A DNA stretch of 64,000 nt from Streptomyces pseudovenezuelae (GTDB lineage: Bacteria; Actinomycetota; Actinomycetes; Streptomycetales; Streptomycetaceae): contig NZ_JARXVH010000011.1 of the NCBI RefSeq assembly GCF_029892565.1, forward strand, positions 289,475 through 353,474, in the 5' to 3' direction. This document shows positions 41,360 through 49,609 of this stretch, in pieces. The translations under genes were made by a program, and so were the position numbers. The notes beneath the pieces were generated by a model that was not told where the DNA came from, ran no database searches, and saw nothing but the letters and a program-made list of their open reading frames with translations. Numbering within the stretch: the first letter of the stretch is position 1; every line of letters begins with the position of its first letter.

Positions 41360-42154
41360 ATGACTTCTTCCATCCGGCCACGTGCGCTCACCGGCGCGGT
41401 GGCGACCTTCGGACTCACTGTTGGCATGATCATGACATCCGGCGCGTTGTCTCCCGCCAGTGCCGCCACCTGGCCCACCGCGAGCGGCAGCCAGGCGGTC
41501 ACCAAGACCATCTCCGTGTCCGGCACCAAGGACTACGGGATGCTGCGTCTGTACGGCAGCGGTGACCTCGGCAGCGGCAGCCAGGACGAGGACCAGGGGC
41601 CGATCCTCGAACTCGCGGCCGGCGCCACGCTCAAGAACGTCATCATCGGCGCCCCGGCCGCCGACGGCATCCACTGCCTGGGCAGTTGCACCCTGCAGAA
41701 CGTGTGGTGGGAGGACGTCGGCGAGGACGCGGCGACCTTCCTGGGCTCCTCGTCGTCCAACGTGTACACCGTCTCCGGCGGTGGCGCGAAGGAGGCCGGC
41801 GACAAGGTGTTCCAGTTCAACGGCGCGGGCACCCTGAACGTCTCCAACTTCGCCGCGCAGACCTTCGGCACCTTCGTCCGCTCCTGCGGCAACTGCAAGA
41901 CGCAGTACAAGCGGACGATCAACCTCAACACCATCGAGGCGACCTACAAGGGCAGTCGGCTCGTCGGCATCAACACCAACTACGGCGACAGCGCGACCCT
42001 GAAGAAGATCACCATCGTCGGTGACTCCAGCAAGAAGATCATCCCCTGCCAGAAGTACATCGGGAACAACACGGGCGCCGAGCCGACCACGAACGGCACC
42101 GGCCCCGACTCGACGTACTGCAAGTACGCGACCAGCGACATCACTTACAAGTAG
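41360..42154 (+). CDS. Secreted pectate lyase, family PL3
   Basis: 264 residues from ATG 41360 (GAGAAGGAA upstream). The signal peptide ends near residue 34 (SPASAATWP). PL3 short beta-helix: QDEDQGPILELAAGATLKNVIIGAPAADGIHCLGSCTLQNVWWEDVGEDAAT gives the family pattern. Cys residues fall in pairs (CLGSC, CGNC), probably disulfides, and the conserved KVFQFN precedes the second half. It is an extracellular calcium-dependent lyase that complements the PL1 enzyme on esterified or branched pectin. The gene ends 10 nt before the stop of the convergent PaaX gene. Confidence 0.92.
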   Translation: MTSSIRPRALTGAVATFGLTVGMIMTSGALSPASAATWPTASGSQAVTKTISVSGTKDYGMLRLYGSGDLGSGSQDEDQGPILELAAGATLKNVIIGAPAADGIHCLGSCTLQNVWWEDVGEDAATFLGSSSSNVYTVSGGGAKEAGDKVFQFNGAGTLNVSNFAAQTFGTFVRSCGNCKTQYKRTINLNTIEATYKGSRLVGINTNYGDSATLKKITIVGDSSKKIIPCQKYIGNNTGAEPTTNGTGPDSTYCKYATSDITYK

Positions 42155-42163
42155 GCCGTGGCG

Positions 42164-42940
42164 TCACTCACCGGCTCCAGCGGCTCCGTCGCATTCGATG
42201 GCGCCGAGGGATCCGGTGATCTCGCGCTGGTACTCCGCGTAGGCGGCGCGCAGGGGCTCCCCCGGCCAGTCGGCGGGGAGGAGTTCAGGGGGCAGGACCG
42301 GGTCGGCGAGCAGGTGGCGTACGACCGCGGCGAAGGCCGTGAAGCGGTCGGCGGGGCGGTCGGCCCCGGCGAGGTGGGCGAGCAGGGAGCGGGCGGTCGC
42401 GGACCAGGCGTCCAAGGGCCACAGGAGCGCGGCCAGTTCGGATGCCGGGAGCTCGGGGCGGGCGGTGTAGGACTGGGCCACGGATGCGAGGTCGTCCGGC
42501 AGGGGCCGGTTCAGGTTGGCGGGGCGCAGCCACACTCCCTCGCGCAGTTCCGCGAGCCGCAGGGCGGTCAACCGGGCGCGCAGTTCGGCGCGTTCGGCGG
42601 GCTCGCGACCTGTCGCGGTGATCACCAGCATCTCCCAGTCGCCGTCCCACGCGCGCGTGCGGGGGTGTACGGCCTCGTCCTGCCGCCGCTGACGGGCGAG
42701 CAGCCGGTCGCTGAGGCGGTAGACGGCATCGGTGCGGCGCAGGTCGCCGGCGGCCACCATCCGGCTGAGCGCGGCCCTGAGCGTGGAGCCGCCGACGCCG
42801 AACGGCTCCACCGCGCGGACGAGGTCCTTCACCGCGAGCTGCGGCGGATGTGTGCCCAGCAGCAGGCTCAGCACGACCGACCGTGCGGACAGGGGCCGCA
42901 GGCCGGCCTCGCCGGACCGGTCCGAGACGTTCATGCGCAT
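42164..42940 (-). CDS. PaaX family transcriptional regulator
   Basis: 258 residues from ATG 42940, about 9 nt after AAGG; a GTG two codons earlier is possible. PaaX architecture: an N-terminal winged helix with SARSVVLSLLLGTHPPQLAVKDLVRAVEPFGVGGSTLRAALSRMVAAGDLRR, the central RAWDGDWEMLVI segment and a helical C-terminal domain. PaaX-type repressors answer to aryl- or acyl-CoA esters. The divergent gene is an acyl-CoA dehydrogenase, and a wide inverted repeat lies between the two, so a CoA-ester-responsive switch is likely. Confidence 0.9.
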   Translation of the reverse strand: MRMNVSDRSGEAGLRPLSARSVVLSLLLGTHPPQLAVKDLVRAVEPFGVGGSTLRAALSRMVAAGDLRRTDAVYRLSDRLLARQRRQDEAVHPRTRAWDGDWEMLVITATGREPAERAELRARLTALRLAELREGVWLRPANLNRPLPDDLASVAQSYTARPELPASELAALLWPLDAWSATARSLLAHLAGADRPADRFTAFAAVVRHLLADPVLPPELLPADWPGEPLRAAYAEYQREITGSLGAIECDGAAGAGE

Positions 42941-42967
42941 GGTCACGTACCTTACGTGCGCCTTCTT

Positions 42968-43003
42968 GTTGCATCATTGCCACGGCCGCAGGAAAGATGC
43001 AAC
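42968..43003. promoter_or_regulatory. Wide inverted repeat in the PaaX/dehydrogenase divergent promoter
   Basis: GTTGCATC and GATGCAAC are perfect 8-bp inverted arms separated by 20 nt. The right arm overlaps the dehydrogenase start region and the left arm lies 28 bp before the PaaX start. The size fits a PaaX dimer site that represses both genes. Confidence 0.65.
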
Positions 43004-43011
43004 ATGGCCGT

Positions 43012-44673
43012 ATGGTCTCGACACCCGCACCCGCACGGCAGCCGCTGCACGCCACGCACGAAGTCACCAACCAGCCTCCTCTCCTGGCGCCGTACGACGC
43101 CTCCGAGGACACGGCCCTGCTGGAAGGGCTGCGCCGGGAGGGGGCCGGCTGGGCCGAGGAGGGCATCCGGCGCCTCGGCCTGCGGGCCGGCAGCGCCGAG
43201 GCGCAGGAGTGGGCCGAGCAGGCCAACGTGCACGAGCCGGTGCTGCGCACGCACGACCGGTACGGCAACCGGATCGACGAGGTCGACTTCCACCCGAGCT
43301 GGCACCACCTGATGCGGGCCTCGGTCGCCGAGGGCCTGGCAGGCGCACCGTGGGCGGACGCACGGCCCGGCGCCCATGTGGCGCGGAGCGCGGGCGGGTT
43401 GGTGTGGGGGCACACCGACGCCGGGCACGGCTGCCCCACGTCGATGACGTACGCGGCCGTCCCCGCGCTGCGCGCCCAGCCGGACCTCGCCAAGGTCTAC
43501 GAACCCCTGCTGACCGGCCGCGAGTACGAGCCCGAACTGCGGGTGCCGACACAGAAGTCGGGGCTGCTGGCCGGCATGGGGATGACGGAGAAGCAGGGCG
43601 GCTCCGACGTCCGTACGAACACGACCGCGGCGACGCCGACGGCCGAGCCCGGCGTGTACACGCTGCGTGGGCACAAGTGGTTCACGTCGGCGCCGATGTG
43701 CGACGTGTTCCTGGTGCTGGCGCAGGCGCCGGAGGGCCTGTCGTGCTTCCTGGTGCCGCGGATCCTGCCCGACGGCAGCCGCAACACCTTCCGCATCCAG
43801 CGCCTCAAGGACAAGCTGGGCAACCGGTCCAACGCCTCCTCCGAGCCGGAGTTCGACGGTACCGTCGCCTGGCTGGTCGGCCCCGAGGGACGCGGGGTCA
43901 AGACGATCATCGAGATGGTCAACTGCACGCGCCTGGACTGCGTGATGATGTCGGCGACTCTGATGCGCAAGACGCTGGTCGAAGCGGGGCATCACGCGCG
44001 CCACCGCAGCGCGTTCGGGGCCCGGTTGGTCGACCAGCCGCTGATGCGCAACGTGTTGGCCGACCTGGCGCTGGAGTCCGAGGCGGCCACGACGCTCACA
44101 CTGCGGCTGGCGGGGGCCGCCGACCGTGCGGTGCCTGGGGACGCGGGCGAGGCGGCCTTCCGCCGGATCGCGACCGCCGTCGGCAAGTACTGGGTCACCA
44201 AGCGCGGTCCGGCCTTCACCGCGGAGGCCCTGGAGTGCCTCGGCGGCAACGGCTACGTGGAGGAGTCTGGCATGCCCCGCCACTACCGCGAGGCTCCGCT
44301 GCTGTCGATCTGGGAGGGCTCGGGCAACGTCAACGCGCTGGACGTGCTGCGGGCGCTCAGGCGCGAACCCGGCAGCGCCCAGGCGTTCTTCGACGAACTC
44401 GCCCTCGCCCAGGGCGCGGACGCCCGGCTGGACGCCGCCGTGACGCGCCTCGAGGGCCTGCTGGTGAACGGGTCCGAGACCGGCGCACGCCGACTGGTGG
44501 AGCAGATGGCCCTGACCCTGCAGGCCTCCCTCCTGGTCCGGCACGCCCCGCCCGCGGTCGCCGACGCCTTCTGCGCGACCCGGCTGGCCGGCGACTGGGG
44601 ACACGCCTTCGGCACCCTGCCCGACATCGCCGATCTGGGCGCGATCCTGGACCGCGCGCTGCCCGCCGACTGA
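43012..44673 (+). CDS. AidB-type acyl-CoA dehydrogenase family protein
   Basis: 553 residues from ATG 43012; an ATG at 42997 inside the operator arm is a less likely start. It is longer than ordinary acyl-CoA dehydrogenases and has the AidB layout. GMGMTEKQGGSDVRTNTT near residue 188 is the FAD and substrate loop, YTLRGHKWFTSAPMCDVFLVLAQ near 213 follows, AEALECLGGNGYVEESGMPRHYREAPLLSIWEGSGNVNALDVLRAL near 405-445 has the catalytic-region and FAD motifs, and a C-terminal helical extension completes it. AidB relatives are linked to alkylation damage; a branched or aryl acyl-CoA is equally possible given the PaaX partner. Confidence 0.9.
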   Translation: MVSTPAPARQPLHATHEVTNQPPLLAPYDASEDTALLEGLRREGAGWAEEGIRRLGLRAGSAEAQEWAEQANVHEPVLRTHDRYGNRIDEVDFHPSWHHLMRASVAEGLAGAPWADARPGAHVARSAGGLVWGHTDAGHGCPTSMTYAAVPALRAQPDLAKVYEPLLTGREYEPELRVPTQKSGLLAGMGMTEKQGGSDVRTNTTAATPTAEPGVYTLRGHKWFTSAPMCDVFLVLAQAPEGLSCFLVPRILPDGSRNTFRIQRLKDKLGNRSNASSEPEFDGTVAWLVGPEGRGVKTIIEMVNCTRLDCVMMSATLMRKTLVEAGHHARHRSAFGARLVDQPLMRNVLADLALESEAATTLTLRLAGAADRAVPGDAGEAAFRRIATAVGKYWVTKRGPAFTAEALECLGGNGYVEESGMPRHYREAPLLSIWEGSGNVNALDVLRALRREPGSAQAFFDELALAQGADARLDAAVTRLEGLLVNGSETGARRLVEQMALTLQASLLVRHAPPAVADAFCATRLAGDWGHAFGTLPDIADLGAILDRALPAD

Positions 44674-44730
44674 GTACTCCCCCGCCGTCGGCGCACAGTT
44701 GGCGCAGAGTCATCTCCCGATTCCGCTTCG

Positions 44731-44753
44731 TTGTCAGTGGCGTGGTGCAGACT
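44731..44753 (+). promoter_or_regulatory. RecA-independent DNA-damage (PafBC-type) promoter before the HEAT gene
   Basis: TTGTCAGTG-N8-CAGACT. This agrees with the actinobacterial RecA-NDp consensus (TTGTCRGTG, eight nt, TAnnnT) except for the first base of the -10. The start codon lies 36 bp downstream. A near copy stands before the gene at 47761. Confidence 0.65.
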
Positions 44754-44788
44754 CACGATCAGGAGGCACTTCGCCGGGGGAGGACTAC

Positions 44789-46801
44789 GTGTTCAGCGGG
44801 ATCGACGAGGTCGACTGGGCCGCGATGCGGCATGCGTACGGCAGCGCCGAGGACGTGCCCGGACTGCTGAGAGGGCTGGCCTCGGCCGACCCCGCCGAGC
44901 GCGAGATCGCGCTCGACGCGATGTACGGCGGGGTGCACCACCAGGGGGACGTGTACGACTCGACGCTGGCCTGCATTCCGTTTCTCTTCGAACTCGTGGA
45001 GAGCGAGGCGGTGCAGGAGCGGGGCGGCATCGTGGAGTTGCTCGTCAGCATCGGACAGGAGGGCGAGACCCGGGCGGGGATCACGAACGGCGCCTACGCG
45101 ATGGCGTGCACCTCCGTCCGCGCGGGTGCCGAGGTCTTCGCCCGGCTGACCGGGGATCGGGACGCGGGGGTCCGGCGGACGGCGGCGGTCGCGCTCGTGC
45201 GGTTCCACGACGAACCGGCGCGGGTGCTGGGCCTGTTGCGCGAGCGGATCACCGTGGAGCGCGACGACCGGGTGCTGCTCGCGCTCGCCGAGAGCCTGGG
45301 CATCTTCGCCCGACGGCACCCCGGACACGCGGCCGACGCGGTGGACCTCCTGGCCGCCCAGAGCGCGCCACCGTTCGGCCCGGGGCTGCGGCTGGCCGCG
45401 CTGGGACAGCTCGCGGGCTGTGCGCCCGACCGGCTTCCGGCCGACCTGGTGCCCACCGTCGTACGCCTGCTGCGGGACCGGTCCGAGCGGCCGCCGTGCC
45501 GGTCGGAGGAGCCCGACCGGCCCGACACCGACACGCTCATCGGCAAACTGCGGAAGCTGCGGCCGTCGGACGAGGAGGGCTCGCAGCTGCTGCGCACCCT
45601 GCACAACGCGCTCGACGGGCGGGTGGCCGACCGCATCGCCCTGCTGGCGGGGCAGTTGAGCAGTCCGTCCGTGGCCGACCGGTGCAACGCGGTGTGGATG
45701 TCGTCGGGGCTGCTGCGCGGATGGCGTGCCGACTACCGGGAGCTCGTGACGCTCATCGGTGCCCAACTGGACACGCCGGAGGACCGGTTGCGGGAGGCCG
45801 CGGAGTCCTTCCTCGGCGATCTCTTCGCCCTGGCCGCCCCGGCCGCCGACCACCTCCACGCGCTGGTGGTCTCACGTCCCGAGCTGCGGGTACGGCAGTG
45901 GGAGCACGGGGCGCCGACCGTGGGCGAGGCCGTCAAGTCCTTGGCCAGGACCGGGGATCCACGAGCCGTGCCCGTCCTGGCGGAGATGCTGGCCGCGCCC
46001 GTCGTGCCGGACGAACTGGGGAACCTGATCGTCCACCTGGGTCCGGCCGCGGCTCCCCTCGCCCCCGAACTGCGGCGCAGGCTCAGTGCCGTGCCGGTCG
46101 ACGCACACCAGACGTACGACCGGGCGGCCCCGCTGCTGCATGCGCTCACGGCGCTGCGCGACACGCGGTGCGTGCCCGAGGTGCTGCGCCTGCTGCTGGG
46201 CATGCCCGACGAGTTGCGGGCCCGCGACGTGGTGGTGAAGACCGCGGTGGAGGCGCTCGGGGCGTTCGGGCCGGCCGCGCACGAGGCGATACCCACGCTG
46301 CGGGGGCTGTTGGACACGGAGTCCGCGATCGACGCGGCGGCGGCATTGTGGCTGGTGGAGGGTGACTCGTCCGCCGTACTGCCTGTGCTGAGGCGGGAGT
46401 TGGCGGACGCACGAGGGTTCCGTTCCCGGGCGGCGGCCGAGGCTCTGGGGCTGCTGGGCCCGACGGCTCGTGCCGCGCTGCCCGAGCTGTACGGCATGAC
46501 CGGGTCCGACGACTTCCGGGAGCGGCTGGACGGCGCGTGCGCCGTGTGGCGGATCGGCGGGGACCCGGACGTGGCCGTCCCGGTGCTGCGGGCTGCCTGG
46601 GCCCAGGACCCCGACACGCGCTGCGCGATCGCCGCGTGTGCGGCCGACCTGGGTCCGGCGGGTGCGCCCCTCCACGACCTGCTGCGCGCGGAGCTGGCGG
46701 AGAGGCGTCGCCATCAGGACCCGACCGCCAGGTACAGCAGCGAGGTCTATCAGGACGAGCAGTTGCTGCGGATCTGCCGAGGGGCGCTGGAGGGCGGGTA
46801 G
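44789..46801 (+). CDS. HEAT-repeat protein
   Basis: 670 residues from the GTG at 44789 (GGGGGAGG five nt upstream). It is wholly helical, with repeats of about 30-40 residues of the HEAT/PBS-lyase type, such as AGVRRTAAVALVRFHDEPARVL, DERVLLALAESLG, FRSRAAAEALGLLGPTARAALPEL and EALGAFGPAAHEAIPTLRGLL. No enzymatic domain, signal peptide or membrane segment was found. Such solenoids bind proteins or nucleic acid. A DNA-damage-type promoter directly upstream suggests a role in repair, perhaps like the alkyl-purine glycosylases of the AlkD HEAT fold, but the sequence does not resemble AlkD in any obvious way. Confidence 0.8.
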   Translation: MFSGIDEVDWAAMRHAYGSAEDVPGLLRGLASADPAEREIALDAMYGGVHHQGDVYDSTLACIPFLFELVESEAVQERGGIVELLVSIGQEGETRAGITNGAYAMACTSVRAGAEVFARLTGDRDAGVRRTAAVALVRFHDEPARVLGLLRERITVERDDRVLLALAESLGIFARRHPGHAADAVDLLAAQSAPPFGPGLRLAALGQLAGCAPDRLPADLVPTVVRLLRDRSERPPCRSEEPDRPDTDTLIGKLRKLRPSDEEGSQLLRTLHNALDGRVADRIALLAGQLSSPSVADRCNAVWMSSGLLRGWRADYRELVTLIGAQLDTPEDRLREAAESFLGDLFALAAPAADHLHALVVSRPELRVRQWEHGAPTVGEAVKSLARTGDPRAVPVLAEMLAAPVVPDELGNLIVHLGPAAAPLAPELRRRLSAVPVDAHQTYDRAAPLLHALTALRDTRCVPEVLRLLLGMPDELRARDVVVKTAVEALGAFGPAAHEAIPTLRGLLDTESAIDAAAALWLVEGDSSAVLPVLRRELADARGFRSRAAAEALGLLGPTARAALPELYGMTGSDDFRERLDGACAVWRIGGDPDVAVPVLRAAWAQDPDTRCAIAACAADLGPAGAPLHDLLRAELAERRRHQDPTARYSSEVYQDEQLLRICRGALEGG

Positions 46802-46813
46802 GCGTGAGGGCGG

Positions 46814-46857
46814 GCGGGCACGGTGGGCCTTGGGGCGGGCGCCGGGCCGTGCCCCGC
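46814..46857. terminator. Possible terminator between convergent genes
   Basis: GCGGGCACGG and CCGTGCCCCGC pair with one bulged base across a 23-nt loop, between the stops of the HEAT and Rv1733c-type genes. The long loop makes it weaker evidence than the other hairpins. Confidence 0.4.
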
Positions 46858-46868
46858 CGCTCCTCGTG

Positions 46869-47468
46869 TCAGGTGTCCCCGTCGGCCCAGGTCTTGCGCC
46901 CCCACAGCGGGTCGAAGCCGGCCCACTCGGCGTCCCACTGGGCCATGCGGCGGCGTTCCAGGCGGCCACAGACCATACGGCCGCAGACGAACGGGACCAG
47001 GGCGGCGCCGGCCCCTACCAGGACGCCGATGAGATCGGCCCGCAGTTGGGCCTCGGCGGCGGTGGCGGGCTTGGTGACCAGGTGGCCCTGCGGATCCGTC
47101 CACACGGTGACCTCGGTGCCGACGGTGCTGCCCGGGCGGACCCGGACCTGGCCGGTATGGCTGGAGCCGTCCGGGGCGGTCCAGCGGACCTTGCCCCACA
47201 CCCGGTCGGCGGTAGACGCACTGGAGTGCTCGGCAGCCGTGCCGGGCGCCTTCTCGGTGAGGTGTCCCTCGACGGCACGCCACTCGACGCGTTCACGCGC
47301 CAGACCCTGCTCCACCGATTGGGTTGCCGCGAGGCCTGCCAGCACCCCCGCGAGAACGGTGACCAGCCAGGTGCCGAGCACCACCCAGGTCTCCACCGAG
47401 TCGGCGCGGCGCTTGAGCGGATTGCGCCGCCAGCGCCAGAGCCACACCTTCGGACCACGGAACGCCAT
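46869..47468 (-). CDS. Rv1733c-type double-membrane-span protein
   Basis: 199 residues from ATG 47468, nine nt after GGAGG. It begins with a basic, Trp-rich segment KVWLWRWRRNPLKRRAD, the hallmark of the Rv1733c family, then a membrane helix (about 28-49), an outside loop with the conserved RVWGKVRWTAPDGSSHTGQVRVRPGSTVGTEVTVWTDPQG, a second helix (about 145-165) and a basic cytosolic tail. The family includes a latency antigen of Mycobacterium tuberculosis; its biochemical role is unknown. Confidence 0.82.
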   Translation of the reverse strand: MAFRGPKVWLWRWRRNPLKRRADSVETWVVLGTWLVTVLAGVLAGLAATQSVEQGLARERVEWRAVEGHLTEKAPGTAAEHSSASTADRVWGKVRWTAPDGSSHTGQVRVRPGSTVGTEVTVWTDPQGHLVTKPATAAEAQLRADLIGVLVGAGAALVPFVCGRMVCGRLERRRMAQWDAEWAGFDPLWGRKTWADGDT

Positions 47469-47697
47469 CGAAGGCATCCTCCTCATGAGCGCACGACCAT
47501 CCAACCTCCTTCCCATACGGGCGAAGGCCGTCGGATGCTCAGGTCGAGTCCCCCACGCGACGGTCGCACGAGAGGTCCCGCTCGCGCAGGCGTCTGCGCG
47601 AAATCGCCCGGGTGACTGGCCGAAAAGGATCGCCCGGAGTGCCGCGCCAAACCGCTGCGACCACTCTGACCTGTGGTGATGAGACGCCCAGGGGTGG

Positions 47698-47720
47698 CTG
47701 TCAGTGGCGGGGTGCAGACT
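47698..47720 (+). promoter_or_regulatory. RecA-independent DNA-damage (PafBC-type) promoter before the BNR-repeat gene
   Basis: CTGTCAGTG-N8-CAGACT, with the same spacing as the box at 44731 and 20 of its 23 bases. It lies 41 bp upstream of the ATG at 47761. Uracil-DNA glycosylase is encoded next in the same direction, which supports a damage-response reading. Confidence 0.6.
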
Positions 47721-47760
47721 GGCAGGTGTCTGGGACAAAGACGTCGCGGAGGTGACCGGC

Positions 47761-48846
47761 ATGACCGAGGTACTACTCGCCGTGGGCACGCGCAAAGGCC
47801 TGTTCATCGGGCGGCGGCGCGGTGACTCCTGGGAGTTCGACGAGAGCCCGTACTTCAACGCGCAGGCCGTGTACTCGGTCGCAGTCGACACCCGCGGTGA
47901 TCGTCCGCGCCTGCTGGCCGGCGGGGACAGCTCCCACTGGGGCCCGTCCGTGTTCCACTCCGACGACCTGGGCCGCACGTGGACCGAACCGGCCCGGCCC
48001 GCCGTGAAGTTCCCCAAGGACACCGGCGCTTCGCTGGAGCGGGTGTGGCAGCTGCACCCGGCGGCAGGGGAGGCGGACGTGGTGTACGCGGGCACGGAAC
48101 CGGCCGCGCTGTACCGCTCGGAGGACCGCGGGGAGACGTTCGAGTTGGTCCGGCCGCTGTGGGAGCACCCCACCCGCTCGAAGTGGGTGCCGGGCGGTGG
48201 CGGTGAGGGTCTGCACACCGTGCTCACCGACGAGCGCGACCCGCAGGCCGTGACGGTCGCCGTCTCGACGGCCGGAGTGTTCCGCACCGCCGACGGCGGC
48301 GCGAGCTGGGCGCCGTCCAACTCCGGTGTCGCGGCGGTGTTCCTGCCCGATCCGAACCCGGAGTTCGGGCAGTGCGTGCACAAGATCGCCCAGGACGCGA
48401 CGGACCCGGACCGGCTGTATTTGCAGAACCACTGGGGTGTTTACCGCAGCGACGACGCGGGCGGGCAGTGGACGGACATCGGCAAGGGCCTGCCGTCCAC
48501 GTTCGGCTTCGCGGCGGCCGCCCACCCGCACCGCGGCGGCACGGCGTACGTGTTCCCGATCAACGCCGACGCGGACCGGGTGCCCGCCGACCGCCGGTGC
48601 CGGGTCTTCCGCACGGCGGACGCGGGCGAGAGCTGGGAGCCCCTGTCGGCGGGGCTGCCCCAGGAGGACCACTACGGCACCGTGCTGCGCGACGCGCTGT
48701 GCACCGACGACGCCGACCCGGCGGGCGTGTACTTCGGCAATCGCAACGGCGAGTTGTTCGCCTCGTCCGACGACGGCGACAGCTGGCGGCAGTTGGCCTC
48801 CCACCTGCCGGACGTGCTGTGCGTGCGGGCCGCGGTGGTCGGATGA
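47761..48846 (+). CDS. BNR/sialidase-like beta-propeller protein
   Basis: 361 residues, no signal peptide. It contains Asp-box (SxDxGxTW) repeats: SDDLGRTW, SEDRGETF, TADGGASW, SDDAGGQW, TADAGESW and SSDDGDSW, one per propeller blade. Members of the exo-alpha-sialidase/VPS10-like group are mostly uncharacterised in actinobacteria; no sialidase Arg triad was seen, so a binding or structural role is as likely as hydrolysis. It follows a DNA-damage-type promoter and precedes uracil-DNA glycosylase by 85 nt. Confidence 0.85.
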   Translation: MTEVLLAVGTRKGLFIGRRRGDSWEFDESPYFNAQAVYSVAVDTRGDRPRLLAGGDSSHWGPSVFHSDDLGRTWTEPARPAVKFPKDTGASLERVWQLHPAAGEADVVYAGTEPAALYRSEDRGETFELVRPLWEHPTRSKWVPGGGGEGLHTVLTDERDPQAVTVAVSTAGVFRTADGGASWAPSNSGVAAVFLPDPNPEFGQCVHKIAQDATDPDRLYLQNHWGVYRSDDAGGQWTDIGKGLPSTFGFAAAAHPHRGGTAYVFPINADADRVPADRRCRVFRTADAGESWEPLSAGLPQEDHYGTVLRDALCTDDADPAGVYFGNRNGELFASSDDGDSWRQLASHLPDVLCVRAAVVG

Positions 48847-48931
48847 TCCGGGCGGGGGGAACTGCCGGTCGGGCAGCAGGCATTGGCCACCGGTTGATCT
48901 CCACTGTCGTTACGGCAGTAGGGTGACGCCC

Positions 48932-49609
48932 GTGGCACCACGACCGTTGCATGAAATCGTCGAAGCGGGCTGGGCGCAGGCCCTGGAACCCGTAGCCGGA
49001 CGGATCGCCGAGATGGGCGACTTCCTGCGCGCGGAGATCGCCGCCGGGCGCACCTATCTCCCGGCCGGACCGAACGTCCTGCGAGCCTTCCAGCAGCCCT
49101 TCGACGACGTACGCGTCCTGATCGTCGGACAGGATCCGTACCCGACACCGGGACACGCGGTGGGGCTGTCGTTCTCGGTGGCGCCCGAGGTGCGTCCGCT
49201 GCCCGGCAGTCTCATCAACATCTACCGGGAGCTGAACACCGACCTGGGCCTGCCCCAGCCCTCCAACGGCGATCTGACGCCGTGGAGCCAGCAGGGCGTA
49301 CTGCTGCTCAACAGGGCGCTCACCACGGCCCCGCGCAAGCCGGGCGCACACCGTGACAAAGGCTGGGAGTCGGTCACCGAGCAGGCGATACGGGCCCTGG
49401 CCGGGCGCGGCAAGCCGCTGGTGTCCATCCTGTGGGGGCGTGACGCGCGCAATCTGCGCCCCCTGCTCGGCAATCTGCCGTCGGTGGAGTCCGCCCACCC
49501 CTCCCCCATGTCGGCCGACCGAGGCTTCTTCGGCTCCCGACCCTTCAGCCGGGCCAACGACCTGCTGATCGGGCAGGGCGGACAACCCGTGGACTGGCGC
49601 CTGCCGTGA
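48932..49609 (+). CDS. ung: Uracil-DNA glycosylase
   Basis: 225 residues from a GTG at 48932; a GTG nine nt earlier is possible. It is a family 1 UDG. The water-activating Asp is D68 in VGQDPYPTPGHAVGLSFSV, the uracil pocket includes LLLNRALTTAPRKPGAH, and the minor-groove loop is HPSPMSADRGFFGSRPFSRAN near residue 190 with the catalytic His. It removes uracil arising from cytosine deamination or misincorporation. It overlaps the next kinase gene by 4 nt (GTGA) and probably shares the damage-type promoter ahead of the BNR gene. Confidence 0.95.
   Translation: MAPRPLHEIVEAGWAQALEPVAGRIAEMGDFLRAEIAAGRTYLPAGPNVLRAFQQPFDDVRVLIVGQDPYPTPGHAVGLSFSVAPEVRPLPGSLINIYRELNTDLGLPQPSNGDLTPWSQQGVLLLNRALTTAPRKPGAHRDKGWESVTEQAIRALAGRGKPLVSILWGRDARNLRPLLGNLPSVESAHPSPMSADRGFFGSRPFSRANDLLIGQGGQPVDWRLP

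Noticed and set aside
47470..48383. Long minus-strand open frame continuing the Rv1733c-type gene upstream
   Set aside because: It is antisense to the BNR-repeat gene, whose Asp-box repeats are unmistakable. The ATG at 47468 with GGAGG is the sensible start.
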